Source: Prostheceraeus crozeri (taxonomy: Eukaryota; Platyhelminthes; Polycladida; Euryleptidae). From it: 64,000 nt of DNA. Below the pieces are notes generated by a model that saw only the letters and a program-made list of their open reading frames with translations, searched no databases and was not told the origin of the DNA. A program made the translations under genes and the position numbers. Below are positions 1 to 11,400 of this stretch, in pieces. Every line of letters starts with the position of its first letter. The stretch's first letter is position 1. The stretch spans positions 1 through 64,000 of the forward strand of contig CAJQUW010011301.1 of NCBI GenBank assembly GCA_907163375.1, given 5' to 3'.

Positions 1-234
1 ATGTTCCTATTTATTTCAAGTTGAAGTCTTCATACTTGATTTTTTGTTTCAATTCAGTTATTGAACATCATTAATAGTAAATAGTTATTCCCCTTTCCCA
101 TTCAGACCTTAATTGAAGACCGATTTGTGAAATGATAAAACAAGTCTGTTCATATATACAAATGAATATTAAATAAAGAGATTAAGAAAAAACACACTAA
201 ATGTCATCAAGGTAAGGAAAGGGTACAAGTTTTT

Positions 235-657
235 TCAAGTCCACTTGCACATGGATCCTGGTCTTCTTGGCGCACAGGGACAGCGACGTGGTGTGTCAAG
301 GTTGATGACCGAAAATTCGAGAGCGGTTGTGAGGTTCCGCTCGTTCGGCTCCATCCTCATGAACACCCGTTTGGTGTGATACTTTTTCGGGGCGTTCTTG
401 ACTTTGACCGTGACCCGTCCATAAAGTGGCGTTCGCATGGACTTCTTATTCATGTGACGCATCGTCTCGATTGATACGTCACTATCCTCATCACTCGAGT
501 AGTCGGGCGATGCAGGGGCTTGGGTGAACACCACCGGCTCGTTTGGTGTTGTCGATCGCTCCATCGGAGATTGGGGAGGTGTACTGGTACTTTCCACTGG
601 CGAAGTGGTACGATCAGCAGTACCGTTCTCAACTGCGGCTTTCTGTTTGCGATCCAT
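235..657 (-). CDS. Polinton terminal accessory protein A (second copy), unknown function
   Basis: A 140-codon frame starts at an ATG at 655-657. The first 70 residues are rich in Ser, Thr and Pro and acidic towards the end, and look disordered. The second half is basic and ordered-looking, with beta-strand-like stretches such as YGRVTVKVKNAPKKYHTKR and a Cys-Pro-Cys near the end. No family was recognised. The same gene lies at the same place in the other Polinton copy (55950-56416), so it belongs to the element and is not a chance frame. It diverges from the gene at 886 across a 228-bp spacer with a TATA box facing each way. Confidence 0.65.
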   Translation of the reverse strand: MDRKQKAAVENGTADRTTSPVESTSTPPQSPMERSTTPNEPVVFTQAPASPDYSSDEDSDVSIETMRHMNKKSMRTPLYGRVTVKVKNAPKKYHTKRVFMRMEPNERNLTTALEFSVINLDTPRRCPCAPRRPGSMCKWT

Positions 658-885
658 TATGACTTGTAGATCTAAAATAATTGTAACTTGTAAACGTGAG
701 GATTAGAACCTTTGATAAGAATTGGTACAAACCTCGGACTTATATACTTTTCTTTTTAACAAAGGAAATCCTAACAGCCAATCAGAGAGGTACCGAACTT
801 CCCTAAAGAATATATATAACTATATAAAGGATGACATTGTTCCAAACTGTTAAGTACTTATCCTCAACGTTCCATAACAAGAAGC
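658..885. promoter_or_regulatory. Bidirectional promoter between the two Polinton terminal genes
   Basis: The spacer between two divergent start codons carries TATATAAAGG at 821-830 facing right, about 55 bp before the ATG at 886, and TATATAAG facing left (reverse complement at 739-746), about 80 bp before the ATG at 657. Both boxes are kept in the other copy (56417-56637). After the right-hand box comes a word close to GACATTGTTCC, which also follows the TATA box at 37871 inside the complete element. Confidence 0.6.
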
Positions 886-1176
886 ATGTCCTCAAAACCA
901 CTATTTTATTTTCAAAATGACAGCCAAGTCATTATGGGAGGTCAGTTGGACATGACCATGCATCTGTCTTGCGGCTGCAAAGTGGCCCTGTGGAAGACCT
1001 TGACTGTCTCTGCACTTCAAAGGCGGAATGGACTATCAGTGAAGTGTCCGGTACACGAGTGTGACCATGACTTTAGTAAAAATCAGACTTTTCATGAGTG
1101 GTGCGATGACTTCCTGAAGATCATGGAGTCGCCTGAGGGACGTGATTTGCACCCGTCATTTATTTTTCACGCTTAA
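886..1176 (+). CDS. Polinton terminal accessory protein B (second copy), possible zinc-binding
   Basis: A 96-codon frame starts at ATG 886, just downstream of a TATA box. The centre holds CGCKVALW followed about 25 residues later by VKCPVHECDHDF, so paired Cys and His residues (C-x-C, then C-x2-H-x-C with a following His) could bind a metal like a small RING or zinc ribbon. That reading is inference; no named family was recognised. A homologous locus lies at 56638-56926. The gene sits within about 460 bp of the inverted-repeat end and is divergent from accessory gene A. Confidence 0.65.
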   Translation: MSSKPLFYFQNDSQVIMGGQLDMTMHLSCGCKVALWKTLTVSALQRRNGLSVKCPVHECDHDFSKNQTFHEWCDDFLKIMESPEGRDLHPSFIFHA

Positions 1177-1637
1177 ATTAAACTTACATTGTAAATCTCT
1201 TGTCTTTTCATTTTAAACATAGTTCTGGAATTGGTTTTCTTATTGGGGAGCAACTAAATCATAACTGCACAGTAAAGTTTCACATCTAAATAGTGCTACA
1301 TTAAAAATAATTGTCACAATAGTCGCAATTGAGCAAACCCATTCAAAATCAAACAACGGACGTCTATCGGTACGTATCCAAGTGCTCAGAACCAAACCAC
1401 ACAAGTTCGATCATAGACGTTCCGAAACACAGTGTACCAAACACATGTACCTATCCAGTAAAACAGATCTCATACAAGTTCTTATTCATAACACTGAATT
1501 ATACATGTACCTATCCATGTGCCTATCGATAACTAAAGTATACATGTACCTATCCATGTTCCTATTGATAACACTAAACTTTACATGTACCTATCCATGT
1601 ACCTATCCGTGGCAAGTAGGGCACAGTTTTCACTACT

Positions 1638-2229
1638 TACTAGCTGTTACCTTTCAACAACAAAAAATCGCAATGCATGTTTCAAAGGGTTGTGTTGTTG
1701 GAGCTTTTCAATTACGTAAGTCGGACAACTTGACACAGAAAAACTTTTGACCATTTAAAATTGTCACTTCGCATTACGTGAAAAACATCGAAGTAGGACT
1801 ATTTGTCGCAAATAAAATTATTGAACTAAATTGACTCATTGACTCTGGAGTCTCAGGGACACATTGTCAGCTGCAGGGGTGTCTCCTCAGCCATGAGCAC
1901 TACATAGCTCTTAGGGGCCAGGAACCCAACAAGAACCAACCCTGACACCAAGTAACGCTACCCCAGACACACCTATCAAGCAACCGCTCCGACTTCCTTG
2001 CTCCCAGAAGGAATCGCCGTAGTAGGCCTATTGTCTTTGCCTGCCAGCCGTCAAAGAAAGCTATTCTCCATGGTCACCAGTGGGGTCAGTGTGGTTATTA
2101 TTACGACCCCAATGATGTGATAATTTCCCAAGCATCAGAGAAATATTATGCGAAGTTACTTCTAAAGAGAAACAACGACCGACATAATGAATGTAGTTTA
2201 CTAACACTATCTCTTAGTTGATGTGAAAG
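1638..2229. other. Unassigned sequence between Polinton end and EnSpm accessory exon
   Basis: No reading frame, RNA or repeat here could be supported. The stretch is less AT-rich around 1850-2100 than its surroundings. It may belong to the EnSpm element to its right, whose left end was not found. Confidence 0.5.
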
Positions 2230-2309
2230 CTATTGGTTCACTTGAAACATACATGTAAATTGAATGCAGTGTAGATGATAAAAATTCACATGGTGCGGTA
2301 TAATCTTAC

Positions 2310-2511
2310 CTACAATTTCAAGCACCCGTCCTTTGTGTACTTCCCAACCAGATGGTGGCTTGGTTGTTAAACAGCCGGTCCAAGTTATATCTCCTGAACG
2401 ATTTTTATTCGAAAGCAACCGAGGATCGCGGACAGAGCTTTCTGGCTCGATTGACAATTGAGGTTTGAATTCCGCCGACTTTTCTTCCCATTGTATTATC
2501 ACATAACGCAT
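2310..2511 (-). CDS. Probable first exon of an EnSpm accessory protein
   Basis: An ATG at 2509-2511 opens a frame of 67 codons that ends in a consensus 5' splice site (G|GTAAGATT, intron from 2309). The start MRYVIIQWEEK, with later Trp-rich stretches (ITWTGCL, SGWEVHKGRVLEIV), resembles the N-terminal module of small accessory proteins that travel with metazoan EnSpm elements; the family assignment is from memory and weak. No further exon was found before the Polinton end at 1637, so the gene may have been separated from its 3' part by that insertion. It lies on the same strand as, and downstream of, the EnSpm transposase. Confidence 0.4.
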
Positions 2512-2794
2512 ATTTCTGAAATAAAATGCGTATCAATTTTAATATCATGGGATGACAGCAATAGCTTGCGTTCTCCTTTGAACTCACCTATTCTATTTTT
2601 GATGTACAGGCTTCTTAGAGATGATAATTTTTCAGACAAGGATGTGATTAAAGCAAATCTTTGTCCTAAACATGGAAATTATTTGCTTCAGGTTGTGCTG
2701 ATTGTAATAAAATTACTTTACAATGCTAAGACTAGACTAATATAGTAATCATGAGATCATTGCGATAGGCTATGTAGTGTATGTTCAAATCAAC

Positions 2795-5085
2795 TTAAAA
2801 CGCCGGATCTGATCGAGGCACAATGGATAGAAGTGTCTTTCCATTTTCCTTATAAACAATCATTTGATTGAATTCCAATTTCGATAGGTCTCTTACTATC
2901 ACATTCCCAAGCCTCAGGACTCTTTTGACATATGAGCTTTGGCTTTCGTGCTCTACATGGTATCCAACAAGAAATATGAGATTACACCATTGAATGAAGA
3001 AGGATGTGTATAATATCATTTCCTCATTGTAGACATAGCATCCGCATCTTCTCGATGTTTTACAAAACATCGACCCCGTTAAAGTTCTACCATTAATTGT
3101 AACACTCTTTATCACCTCCATGTTCTTCTGGCATGAAATGCCACTTAATCGTAGAGAATGTAGATAGCTTCATCTAGTTCGAATATTGAACTTGCTCCTA
3201 TGTGAATAGGGCTATTTGATCGCATCTCTTCAATAATAAAATCTTCAAAAATGCTTGGCATGTATTTTGATTCACACGTGTTCGTGAAATGCCACAGCAA
3301 ATTGAACCGCTGGAGAATTTGTTTACTAATTTCTTGATTGCCATTAAACAATTTAGATAACAAACCATTGAAGGATTCAAACTTGTACATGTAGTACAAC
3401 GGAAAGATGCCATAGTTCTTCAAACAATTGCATACATGCAGTAGCTGATGTACATTATAGGTCATGCATTCCTTTCCATAATACTGTTCATATTCGTAAA
3501 CAAATCTGTTCAAATTAACATCAATTTTCTCCAAATCAGTGTCATGTTGTTGCAAAATATCATTGAATGTATCACTAAGCAAAATAAAGTTTTCAAAAGC
3601 TCGTTCTGGTAGATATTTAGTCAATACTAGTGGTCCATAATAACGCAAAAAATTGTGGAATTCCTGAGCCTTCCAAAATTTGAGAAATTTCAAAGATCTA
3701 GGTACACGTGAAATTGAAGAAGGAACTTGAAACCGCGACAACTCAGCATCGATGTTATCCTTATATTTCGTAATACAGACTCCCTTATCCATCAAACTGC
3801 TTGTTGAACCAAACCAAATGTCCAACAGACACTTCATCACTCCTCGGTCCAGGCAATGCATTAAATCGATCGTGAATCCCTCCACAACATCAAAAAATGG
3901 AAATTCATTCAGACAACTAGCACCTTTGACACCTAAGTGGGGTTTACCACTAGATTCAGCCTTCGCTGCGTGCAAAGCAACGCTATCACAAGTCCTTAAA
4001 TACTCTTCAACATCTGAGTATGGATATACATTACTATAGCCCCTGCCTTTACGGACGCTTTCCGATGGGTATTCACACCAATTACATCCATTGTATCCGT
4101 TAAATTGCTGTACGTTTTGTAACTGACACCTTGCCACTGAATCACAAGTGCAATTAAAAAAAATGATTCTGTAGCCACTGACTTCGATTCCATGCTCAAA
4201 TAGAAATTTTACATTGTCAATGAACGGTTTGAACACGACTGCTGTATCTGGCTTACTACAACCATTATAAAGCCCACAAAGTATCATATTATTGAACTTT
4301 AGATGGTTTGGAAGCTCATTGATGAAAGCCAGTATGGGCCACACTGAATTTTTAGTAGATTTGAATATCGCCACTCCATCAAAACAGAAGCTTACGGTCA
4401 AGACATTATTTGAAAACTTTCTATACAGATCTTCGAACCTTTTGCCTTTTAATGGTAAGAAAGCTTTCTGATGGACTTCGATAACTCTTTTCATCAACTT
4501 TTGAATATTTGTCATATAAAACCGATGTCCCTGTTTAGCAAGTTGCTTTTTAGTGAACGATTTCTGACACGTTTCGCAATTGAGGCTTGGCAATAAAACT
4601 TTTGCACATTCACCACAATAGTGATATTCAGTGAAGCCATCGGATGATGAGCTGAAATATTTCTTGAATCTATATTTAGTTTTAATCACGTTATTAGGCT
4701 GCGGAAGAATCATGCTCGTAAATTTCAAGATGGATTCTACACATGAGAGAGACAAATTGCAAGAGATAACAATGGACAAAAACGTCGTCATAAAAGTGGA
4801 TATTGTAATGTTAGATCCTTCATATAATGCTTCACTTTCCTCTCGATTGAATTCATTGAACAATTCCGACTCGCTCTCGGTATCATTATCTGTCGAAACA
4901 TCATCGTCCAACAGACTAACATCGGACGCCAGCATAAATTGAGATGCATCAAAAGTTTGCTCAGACATGGAAGAAATCTGTGCATCCACTGTCTGTTGGG
5001 AAATGAGTCTATTAAATGTGGTTCTTGGAATTTCTTCTCCAGATTAGGTCTTAGCCAAGTCAAGTAATCTCTCTTTCTAGGCATT
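2795..5085 (-). CDS. EnSpm/CACTA transposase (TNP2-like), frameshifted
   Basis: The main frame (3145-4989, about 614 codons) has the TNP2-type transposase layout: two CxxC pairs (residues 125-128 and 138-141), FDGVAIFKSTKNSVWPI near 203-219, INELPNHLKF, FNGYNGCNWC near 296-305, and IDLMHCLDRGV near 374-384. The catalytic domain of EnSpm cuts and joins element ends. The frame has no ATG at its left edge: 4989 is a GTG. An overlapping frame gives MPRKRDYLTWLRPNLEKKF from an ATG near 5085, so the N-terminus is in another frame, through an intron or a frameshift. The C-terminal part (2795-3121) is also in another frame, so one frameshift lies near 3150. A TTAGTG at 5567-5572 (CACTAA outward) could be the element's right end; no left partner was found. 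Confidence 0.8.
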
Positions 5086-5099
5086 TCTATCGAATTCAA

Positions 5100-6280
5100 T
5101 TGAAAAAATCAAACTGAGAAATCTGTTAAGTGATCTTTCTAATGAGATCAGCTAATGAAAGTCGTTGGAAATTTCTTTATCTGTAAATACCACACTCTAA
5201 TGCAAAAAAGTTTCAATATCTGCTTGCCTAAATAATAGTGAAACTCCTTTTCAATGGTGCACTTGCTTCAAACATAAGGCTTTATATTCATAACATTCTG
5301 AAATCGTTTTCTTATATAGACAGATAGCTATTTGACTCTTTTCGGTGTAACAGCTTAGGTTGATGGATTGCAAACTACTTAAGTATATCAAACATAAGAT
5401 AACACTCACTTGTAATTCTTCGCTGCTCGAATGCTGTGAAATCACTTGTCCGTCATCAAAAGCACCAACGACGAAAATGTCCTCTGGTATGCGTTCCTCT
5501 GATGAAATTCACAATACAGTACCTACCTTGATCCAATCAGACGATGATGAGCTATGACTCATTTACTTAGTGCACTGTATATCATTATCAACCATCCCAC
5601 TGAATTCATTAATAGGATCGTTGATAATCTCCACGCTCTTAGTTACTGAGAAGTTAAGGAGGAAGACTTCAATATTCGCCCTACGGCCATTATTCGTAAA
5701 GAGAAAATTCGCATTCGCTGTAAGTTAAAGTGAACCCGTCCTACATTCGCCTCAATCAGCTTAAATTCTCGTTAATTCATCATGAGATTCACCATTTCGC
5801 TGTAAGTTTTGGAGAGTTTGAGGAGAAGTTAGTGAGGTATTTTCATGAGGGTCAAGGACATACTCGTCGATGGGAATGGGAAACAGGATTCAATTGATCT
5901 CGCGTAATTGGAGACGAAGATTCAGTGGATTCAGTCATGTCAGGGGTAGATGAGTCTGTAAATTCGTCTTCGGTGTAGAAGTACAGATGCGTCAACTTGA
6001 TCTCGGCATGGAACATTCATGCGAGCTAGGACGACGTCGCTTTGATTTTGGGAATTATGCAGATTTTCATATTGTTTACGTGGTGATCAACATGCAAATG
6101 AAGTTCGAAGCAATTTAGAAAATGAAGAGGATGGGTGGAAGTTGAAGAAAATGTAAGATGTCTTGGTGTTTTGAGAAGGCATAAAATACCAAACTGTAAT
6201 TAGAAGAGCGCACACACTGAAATTCAAACGACAGTAATTGTTATCGATGAAATAATCTTTTTACCATTGGCGGTCGGTAA
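5100..6280. other. Intergenic sequence, no supported gene
   Basis: A minus-strand stretch at about 5407-5530 reads ISSEERIPEDIFVVGAFDDG and then LQ followed by a GTGAGT donor, which could be a small exon; nothing else backs it. The rest shows no coding signal, RNA or repeat. Confidence 0.4.
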
Positions 6281-6282
6281 TA

Positions 6283-7932
6283 CAGATTGTTTCATAAAAA
6301 ATGGATCACCCTTAAACATCGCCTTAACTTCAACTTTGTCTAACTACGCCAAACTTCAACGAATTTCTATGAAATTTGGAAGATATGTCAGTTGTGCTTA
6401 CTAATATCATTGTTGGAAATTTCAAGCATGAATATTGAGTTGTTTTCCTGTTATAGATAAAAAAAGTAGTAGATAATTTGATCTTCATTTAGCAATGTTA
6501 CACAAAATCATACCTCACTCTTATAAAATTACATTTGTTTCCTTTGTTATGTAATATGTTGTTCTACAAGCCAAAAGCTATCAAGCAAAACAAAAATAAA
6601 GAAAATCGGTCAATCAGAGCCAGTATAGCACTATTATTCATCAACAATAATGTAACTGCTACATGTGATTAACTGGACTTCATGTTCCATAGCTTCCTGA
6701 CTTCGTTGCAGTGGTGTTGGCAGCACTCCTGATTGCTTTCAGCTAGAAATCTATCTCTTACCGGTTGAAAACAATACAAAGCACAAATGAACAATAACGA
6801 GATCGCATTCACAAAAGGCAAAGTGTCAGCCTTGCTAGAATTAGAGTTTTCTTTGCGAGCTACAAGCAAGCGACTAAATGTCCTTTACACAAATGTGCAT
6901 CGATGGCATAATGATGATTTTCGACTATGTCGTAAAGAGGGCTCTGGCCGTCCACGCAAAACATCCAAACGTAGAGACCGCCTAATTTTGAGATTTGTTA
7001 AAGTTGATCCAAGTCTCTCGTTAACTGAGATGGCTGCACTACTCGTCTATTCTCCACTATTCGTAGAAGAGTTATTGAGTCGAATTTCAAGAGCTGTAAG
7101 AGGCCCTCTCAGATCGAATTATCAGATCAGCATACAAAAAGACGTCTCAGATGGGCAATGAGTCATTGTCACTGGCGAAATCAATGGGATCGGGTTGTCT
7201 GGTCTGATGAGGCATCAGTCCGTCTGAAGGATAGTGATGGTCGATTGAGATTATGGATAAAATCTGATCAGGAAATTCCGAGACATTTACATCGTCCCCG
7301 GGTACAAGGTGATGCGACTCTACTGATTTGGGCTGGCATTGGGACCAATGGCCGCTCTGAACTTCACATACAGCAAGGAACCATGAATTCTGAACGCTAT
7401 GTAAATGTTTTACGAATGAACATTGGCCAAATGACAGATCAACTTGGTGATCCATCGACTTGGTTATTTATGGATGATAATGCTACGTGTCACAGGAGTA
7501 GTAGAGTCAACTTATGCAAGTCTCAATTAGGGCTTCAGACATTATCTTGGCCAGCTCGTTCTCCTGATCTGAATCCCATCGAAAATGTATGGAGTATTCT
7601 AAAACGTAACGTTCGTCGTTCACTGCTACCTACAGATGGCGTATCACAACTTACGTCACTGTTAAAAAGAGAGTGGAAAGAGTTAGATCAGTCAAAAATC
7701 AACGATATCATCGAATCAATGCCTAGACGAATTGGTAATGTCATTGACAATAAAGGTAGGGCCACAAAATATTAGCTTCTTAAGAATCGTTACTGTATCA
7801 TAGCTTATCAGATTATATAAGGACATTTAAATATATTAGTGACATGAAATAACATGAAAAATGCTTTCTGTATCATACTTATGTTTTATTTAGTCAAATT
7901 TTAGGATGATCCACTTTTTATGAAACGGACTG
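6283..7932 (+). mobile_element. Tc1-like DNA transposon with TA target duplication
   Basis: The ends are inverted copies: the left reads CAGATTGTTTCATAAAAAAT and the right, reversed, reads CAGTCCGTTTCATAAAAAGT. TA flanks both (6281-6282 and 7933-7934), the Tc1/mariner target duplication. The 1650-bp length is usual for the family. It encodes one transposase that carries a frameshift. Confidence 0.93.
6787..7775 (+). pseudogene. Tc1-like transposase (DD34E) with one frameshift
   Basis: The N-terminal part from ATG 6787 holds a helix-turn-helix-like region, then GSGRPRKTSKR, the Tc1 GRPR-type linker. The catalytic part from about 7060 has the three acidic motifs VVWSDEAS, FMDDNATCH and SPDLNPIENVW, with 34 residues between the second Asp and the Glu, so DD34E. 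The two parts are in different frames; they meet near 7035-7045, where the frame giving RRRVIESNFKSCKRP takes over. The protein is otherwise of normal length (about 330 residues) and ends at 7775. One frameshift and full ends suggest a fairly young copy that is now inactive. Confidence 0.9.
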
Positions 7933-7934
7933 TA

Positions 7935-9502
7935 ATACGCAGGGCATTCGGTGAATATACGTTCCTAAAAGATGTTGCGAAATCGGCTACAGCATATTTT
8001 AATTTCGTTTGTATCCGAATCAGTGATAACTACTTATGAAACGCTGGTGTTATCTGTTATCTGATTTAATTCCGATCTTGCCTGATAGGCAGTCCAATCA
8101 CTATAGTAGGGGTCATTGCAACAAATGTCATTCTGTGCGGCTTTCGTAAAGAAAGCAGAAGATTATTATGAAATATGAGAATTTTGCCAGCTGATGTCGG
8201 CTTTGATGTCGGCACTTACAAAATTGCACAGGAGAGCAGTAACAGCCGCTTACGACACTTGCTCTTTTATCAGCTGATTCTTCAACTAAAAATTTGCTGA
8301 TCCTGCATAACCGGCTTATTATTTGTTGCATCTAAGTAGCCTTGCGTGAAGTACATGTAGCTAGTGCCGTGTTATTGATATGACATGAACTTAACAGAAC
8401 TTTCAATGTAGCTGACGAATTCGAAGAGATATCACAAATGCAGTGACAGTGGCACGGTTGGTGATACACTGCGATAATGCTAAAATATTAAGCATTTAAG
8501 CATGTGACAAATACCGTTAATATCTTCAATTTTATCTTCCTTCAAGAAAAGTTGCTGGAGTTATAGCGATAGATTAATATTCTGCCATCACAAGTTTTTG
8601 TGATAGACAAATTACTTGCACACTGAAGGTCTAAGCCGTCAGCTACCAAATGAAATAAATTTCGCTGCGAAGCCAATTCATCAAAAATAACTAACATTTC
8701 TTCCCAAATGAAGATGGTTTGGCCTTCCTGGCCACCAGACTGTGTTGATCTGGTAGCAGTGCATGAATGAAATCATAGTAGGTAATTTGCTACCAAATCT
8801 TAATGCGGACACCAGATCACCTTGGATTTTATTGGTTAAAATGTATTCATTTCGCAGCATTGATGATTTGTCACAAGACTATGTGATAGCCATGATCTTA
8901 AATTTTACTGGAACTTCTCATCTTTATTTCAAGTTGAACACTTCTCGTAGATTAGCAGATCAGTAGTTGCTTTGCTACATATTTTCGAGCGGAAGCAATA
9001 ATATTCAACATATATGGTGTATTAAAGTTTAGAAGTCATGTGAAGTAGAAGTCGCTTTTGCTTGATTACTTCCACATGACTCCGAAAAACCTCAACTCCA
9101 TTTACTAAACTGACTCAAATCATTTGAATGGAGCGATGATGTCACTATTGCAACCATGTTGATTTATATATCTAAAACATGATTTTTTTTTGACTTTGTG
9201 AATTATACCTATATATAATGTGCTAATATCATTATGTGTTGCACTATTACATGCAGCATTACTACGCAACCAAGAAATGTAATACATGAATATTCAATCA
9301 GAGAAAACCTCCTTTAGAATACTTACAATTTCACAGGTGTCGAAAGTGTTCACGATGGACAGTGACACTTAAAATCACTGATGTAAACATTGTAACACGA
9401 GATCGCGTTAAAGAGTAATGTCTTATACGTTCTGTCTATAAATCATTGATTCAAGTCACATGATAGCAACACCGTTTCAATTCGATTGTAGCTCTACACG
9501 CT
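7935..9502. other. Non-coding stretch
   Basis: No frame with coding character, RNA gene or clear repeat was found. The longest frame (8763-8966, 67 codons) has no recognisable motif. Confidence 0.5.
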
Positions 9503-9865
9503 TTGGTGAAGTTTGCATGTGTCGAGCGAGGTAAGCAAACAAAATTTGAAGATTTATGGATCTACCTCAATCCTCATTGGATGCGTGATAACAACGCTCA
9601 AGGATTGTCAAAGGTAGCAGTGTGGTGTGGGTCTGGTTTATGGAGAGCCCGTTTCATAGGGCCGTTCTTCTTTCATGAGACTAAACGGCTACAGATGGAA
9701 CATTGCAAAAGCATCTATTACCTGAACATGATAAAGAGGATGCAAGCCTACTCTGTTTCAACTAAATGGAGCTCCGCCTCACTATGCCATCAAGGAAAGA
9801 AGTTAGCTCAACTAAACATTGATGCTAATCGGTTGTAGAGGAACAGTTGAATGGGCTCCAAGGAC
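9503..9865 (+). pseudogene. Mariner/Mos1-like transposase remnant
   Basis: The frame from 9503 contains LNPHWMRDNN, then KVAVWCGSGLW and RARFIGPFFFHET, matching the mariner region between the first and second catalytic Asp (pattern VNRQN...VTVWCG...IGPFFF). Just after, in another frame, NGAPPHYAIKERS and GTVEWAPR follow, matching the block around the second Asp (QDGAPPHYA) and the segment before the third. In this copy the Asp of that block reads as Asn. The N-terminal domain and the last catalytic residue are missing, and no inverted repeats were found. It is an old, truncated fragment. Confidence 0.75.
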
Positions 9866-9920
9866 CCTTCAAATGTCTAAAGAGCATTGACAACTTTTGA
9901 ACAATTGGAGTCAAAGCAAC

Positions 9921-10166
9921 ACACCAACACCCTTGATTCTCCGACTGCACTCGCCCGACCTAGGAATTGAACCGAAGTCCGCGGTGGAGACGAGCTCTCA
10001 CCTTCTTTACTAGGCCACGCTGACGGTTCAAAAGGAATGCGAGTGAAGGCAGACATCATCTCTAAGTGATATCGACAGCCTATTGTCCTATTGTTATTGA
10101 CAGAACGCTGACAGCGTTCATATTGTAGCGAGACAGTGTGGTCGGGGAATCAAGGGTGCTGGTGCC
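9921..10166 (-). mobile_element. Small element with tRNA-like promoter and inverted ends, copy 1
   Basis: Read on the minus strand, a tRNA-like block has an A-box-like stretch (TGGCCTAGTAAAGAAGG) and a B-box GGTTCAATTCC (reverse of 9963-9973). It has no matching acceptor stem, so it is not a tRNA gene. The outer ends are inverted copies: ACCAACACCCTTGATTC on the left and, reversed, ACCAGCACCCTTGATTC on the right. The same arrangement is found at 21962-22172 in the other orientation, so this is a repeat family, a SINE-like or MITE-like hybrid. Confidence 0.6.
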
Positions 10167-10169
10167 TTG

Positions 10170-11400
10170 TATTGACTTAATAGCTGTCATTCTCTTATGA
10201 TATTCAATGAACTACGACAGACCCTTTACTTTTAAGGTCCCTTTACTTACCTCAGGTAAAAGGTGTGTGCCAAATCAGAATGCGATATTTGGTTCACTTG
10301 CAAGAGCAAATCCTAGAAGCATGTTCAGAAGTCCGCTTAAATGAAGCCATGTCGCAAAATGTGCAACATGGAATTTCAGTTCGATTTCAGAAGTGTCGCG
10401 AAGCTCATGCTGAGAACTTGTAAATCGAAAGTATTCGAAATGATATTTTCATTAACTTTTGGTTACATTGCATATTTTATCCCCTTATTATCCCCATGGT
10501 TCCAGACTTAATGGACACCCGTCAGATGTGTTACCATTTCGGATAATTTTTGGTTTCTGATCAGTGTTATTCATTCATTCTAATCGTTCACCGGTAATAG
10601 GAAAAAATCATGTTCGTTCGTTCGAATTCATTATTGAATGGAATCCTCCCCCTCAGGTTATTCCAGCAGTTTATGGATGAGGCTATATTCTCTCCCATCA
10701 CGGCCTTTGCTGCTCTCGACTTCGAGCTTGCTTAATCATTTACTGCATGTTACTCACTCTGATATAAATACATTATTCATCTGAATCATCAACTCACCTT
10801 GGCCGTTCTGACATGATCCAGATGTGAGGGAAGCTCATTTGCTTTTCTCACTGTATCTGGATTTTATATAACTTCCTTTCTAAGTGTTACATATCCTCTC
10901 AGCTTTCATTTTACCTTCTTATCAATCAAAGAAAGGTGACGTTTTTATGAGAAAAAATGAACGGAAATCTATTGCCGATAGATATCAATCAAACAGAGCG
11001 ATTTATATAACATCCAACAAATTAGTGTGACATTTGAGGCTCCAGCGATTCACAGGATACGAGTAAGAGCAAGATAGGACAGTATACGTATTTCCTTCAA
11101 TGGTTCTAAACTAGCAACTTTTGACCTTTGACGCTGAATGCACTTTTCTGGGGGCGTTCTGCATTTTAACTCAAGGCAATTCTTGTCGGTTAACCCCATT
11201 TTGCCGGAGAGAAAAATTACCCACTTGATGCTTTTGCAATCGTTGCTGGTTTATGTGTTGATTGTAATGTTATTGGGGTTTATAGTTATGTTATTGAGTT
11301 TGTAGTTGATTGTGTGTATTCAATATTAGGTTGTTTTCAATTAGATTGTGATGTTGTGTTTTGTGAAATTATAGTGTTCTTGTAGCTTAACTTCGATTTC
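10170..11400. other. Non-coding stretch
   Basis: No coding frame, RNA gene or repeat could be supported. The sequence is AT-rich with many stops in all frames. Confidence 0.5.

Larger units (their letters stand above)
1..1637. mobile_element. Right end of a second Polinton/Maverick copy, cut by the window start
   Basis: This stretch matches 55752-57363, the right end of the complete Polinton in this window, nearly base for base with scattered differences and small indels. It carries the same two divergent terminal genes and ends in the same inverted repeat, reading out as CACTACT at 1637. The six bases that follow (TACTAG, 1638-1643) would be the target duplication; the partner lies outside the window, so this cannot be confirmed. 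The repeat is more different from the other copy than that copy's two ends are from each other, so this is a separate, probably older insertion or subfamily. It was probably inserted in or next to the EnSpm element that begins shortly after. Confidence 0.9.

Noticed and set aside
9921-10166. A tRNA gene on the minus strand
   Set aside because: A and B boxes are present but no acceptor stem pairs, and the block is part of a repeat family.
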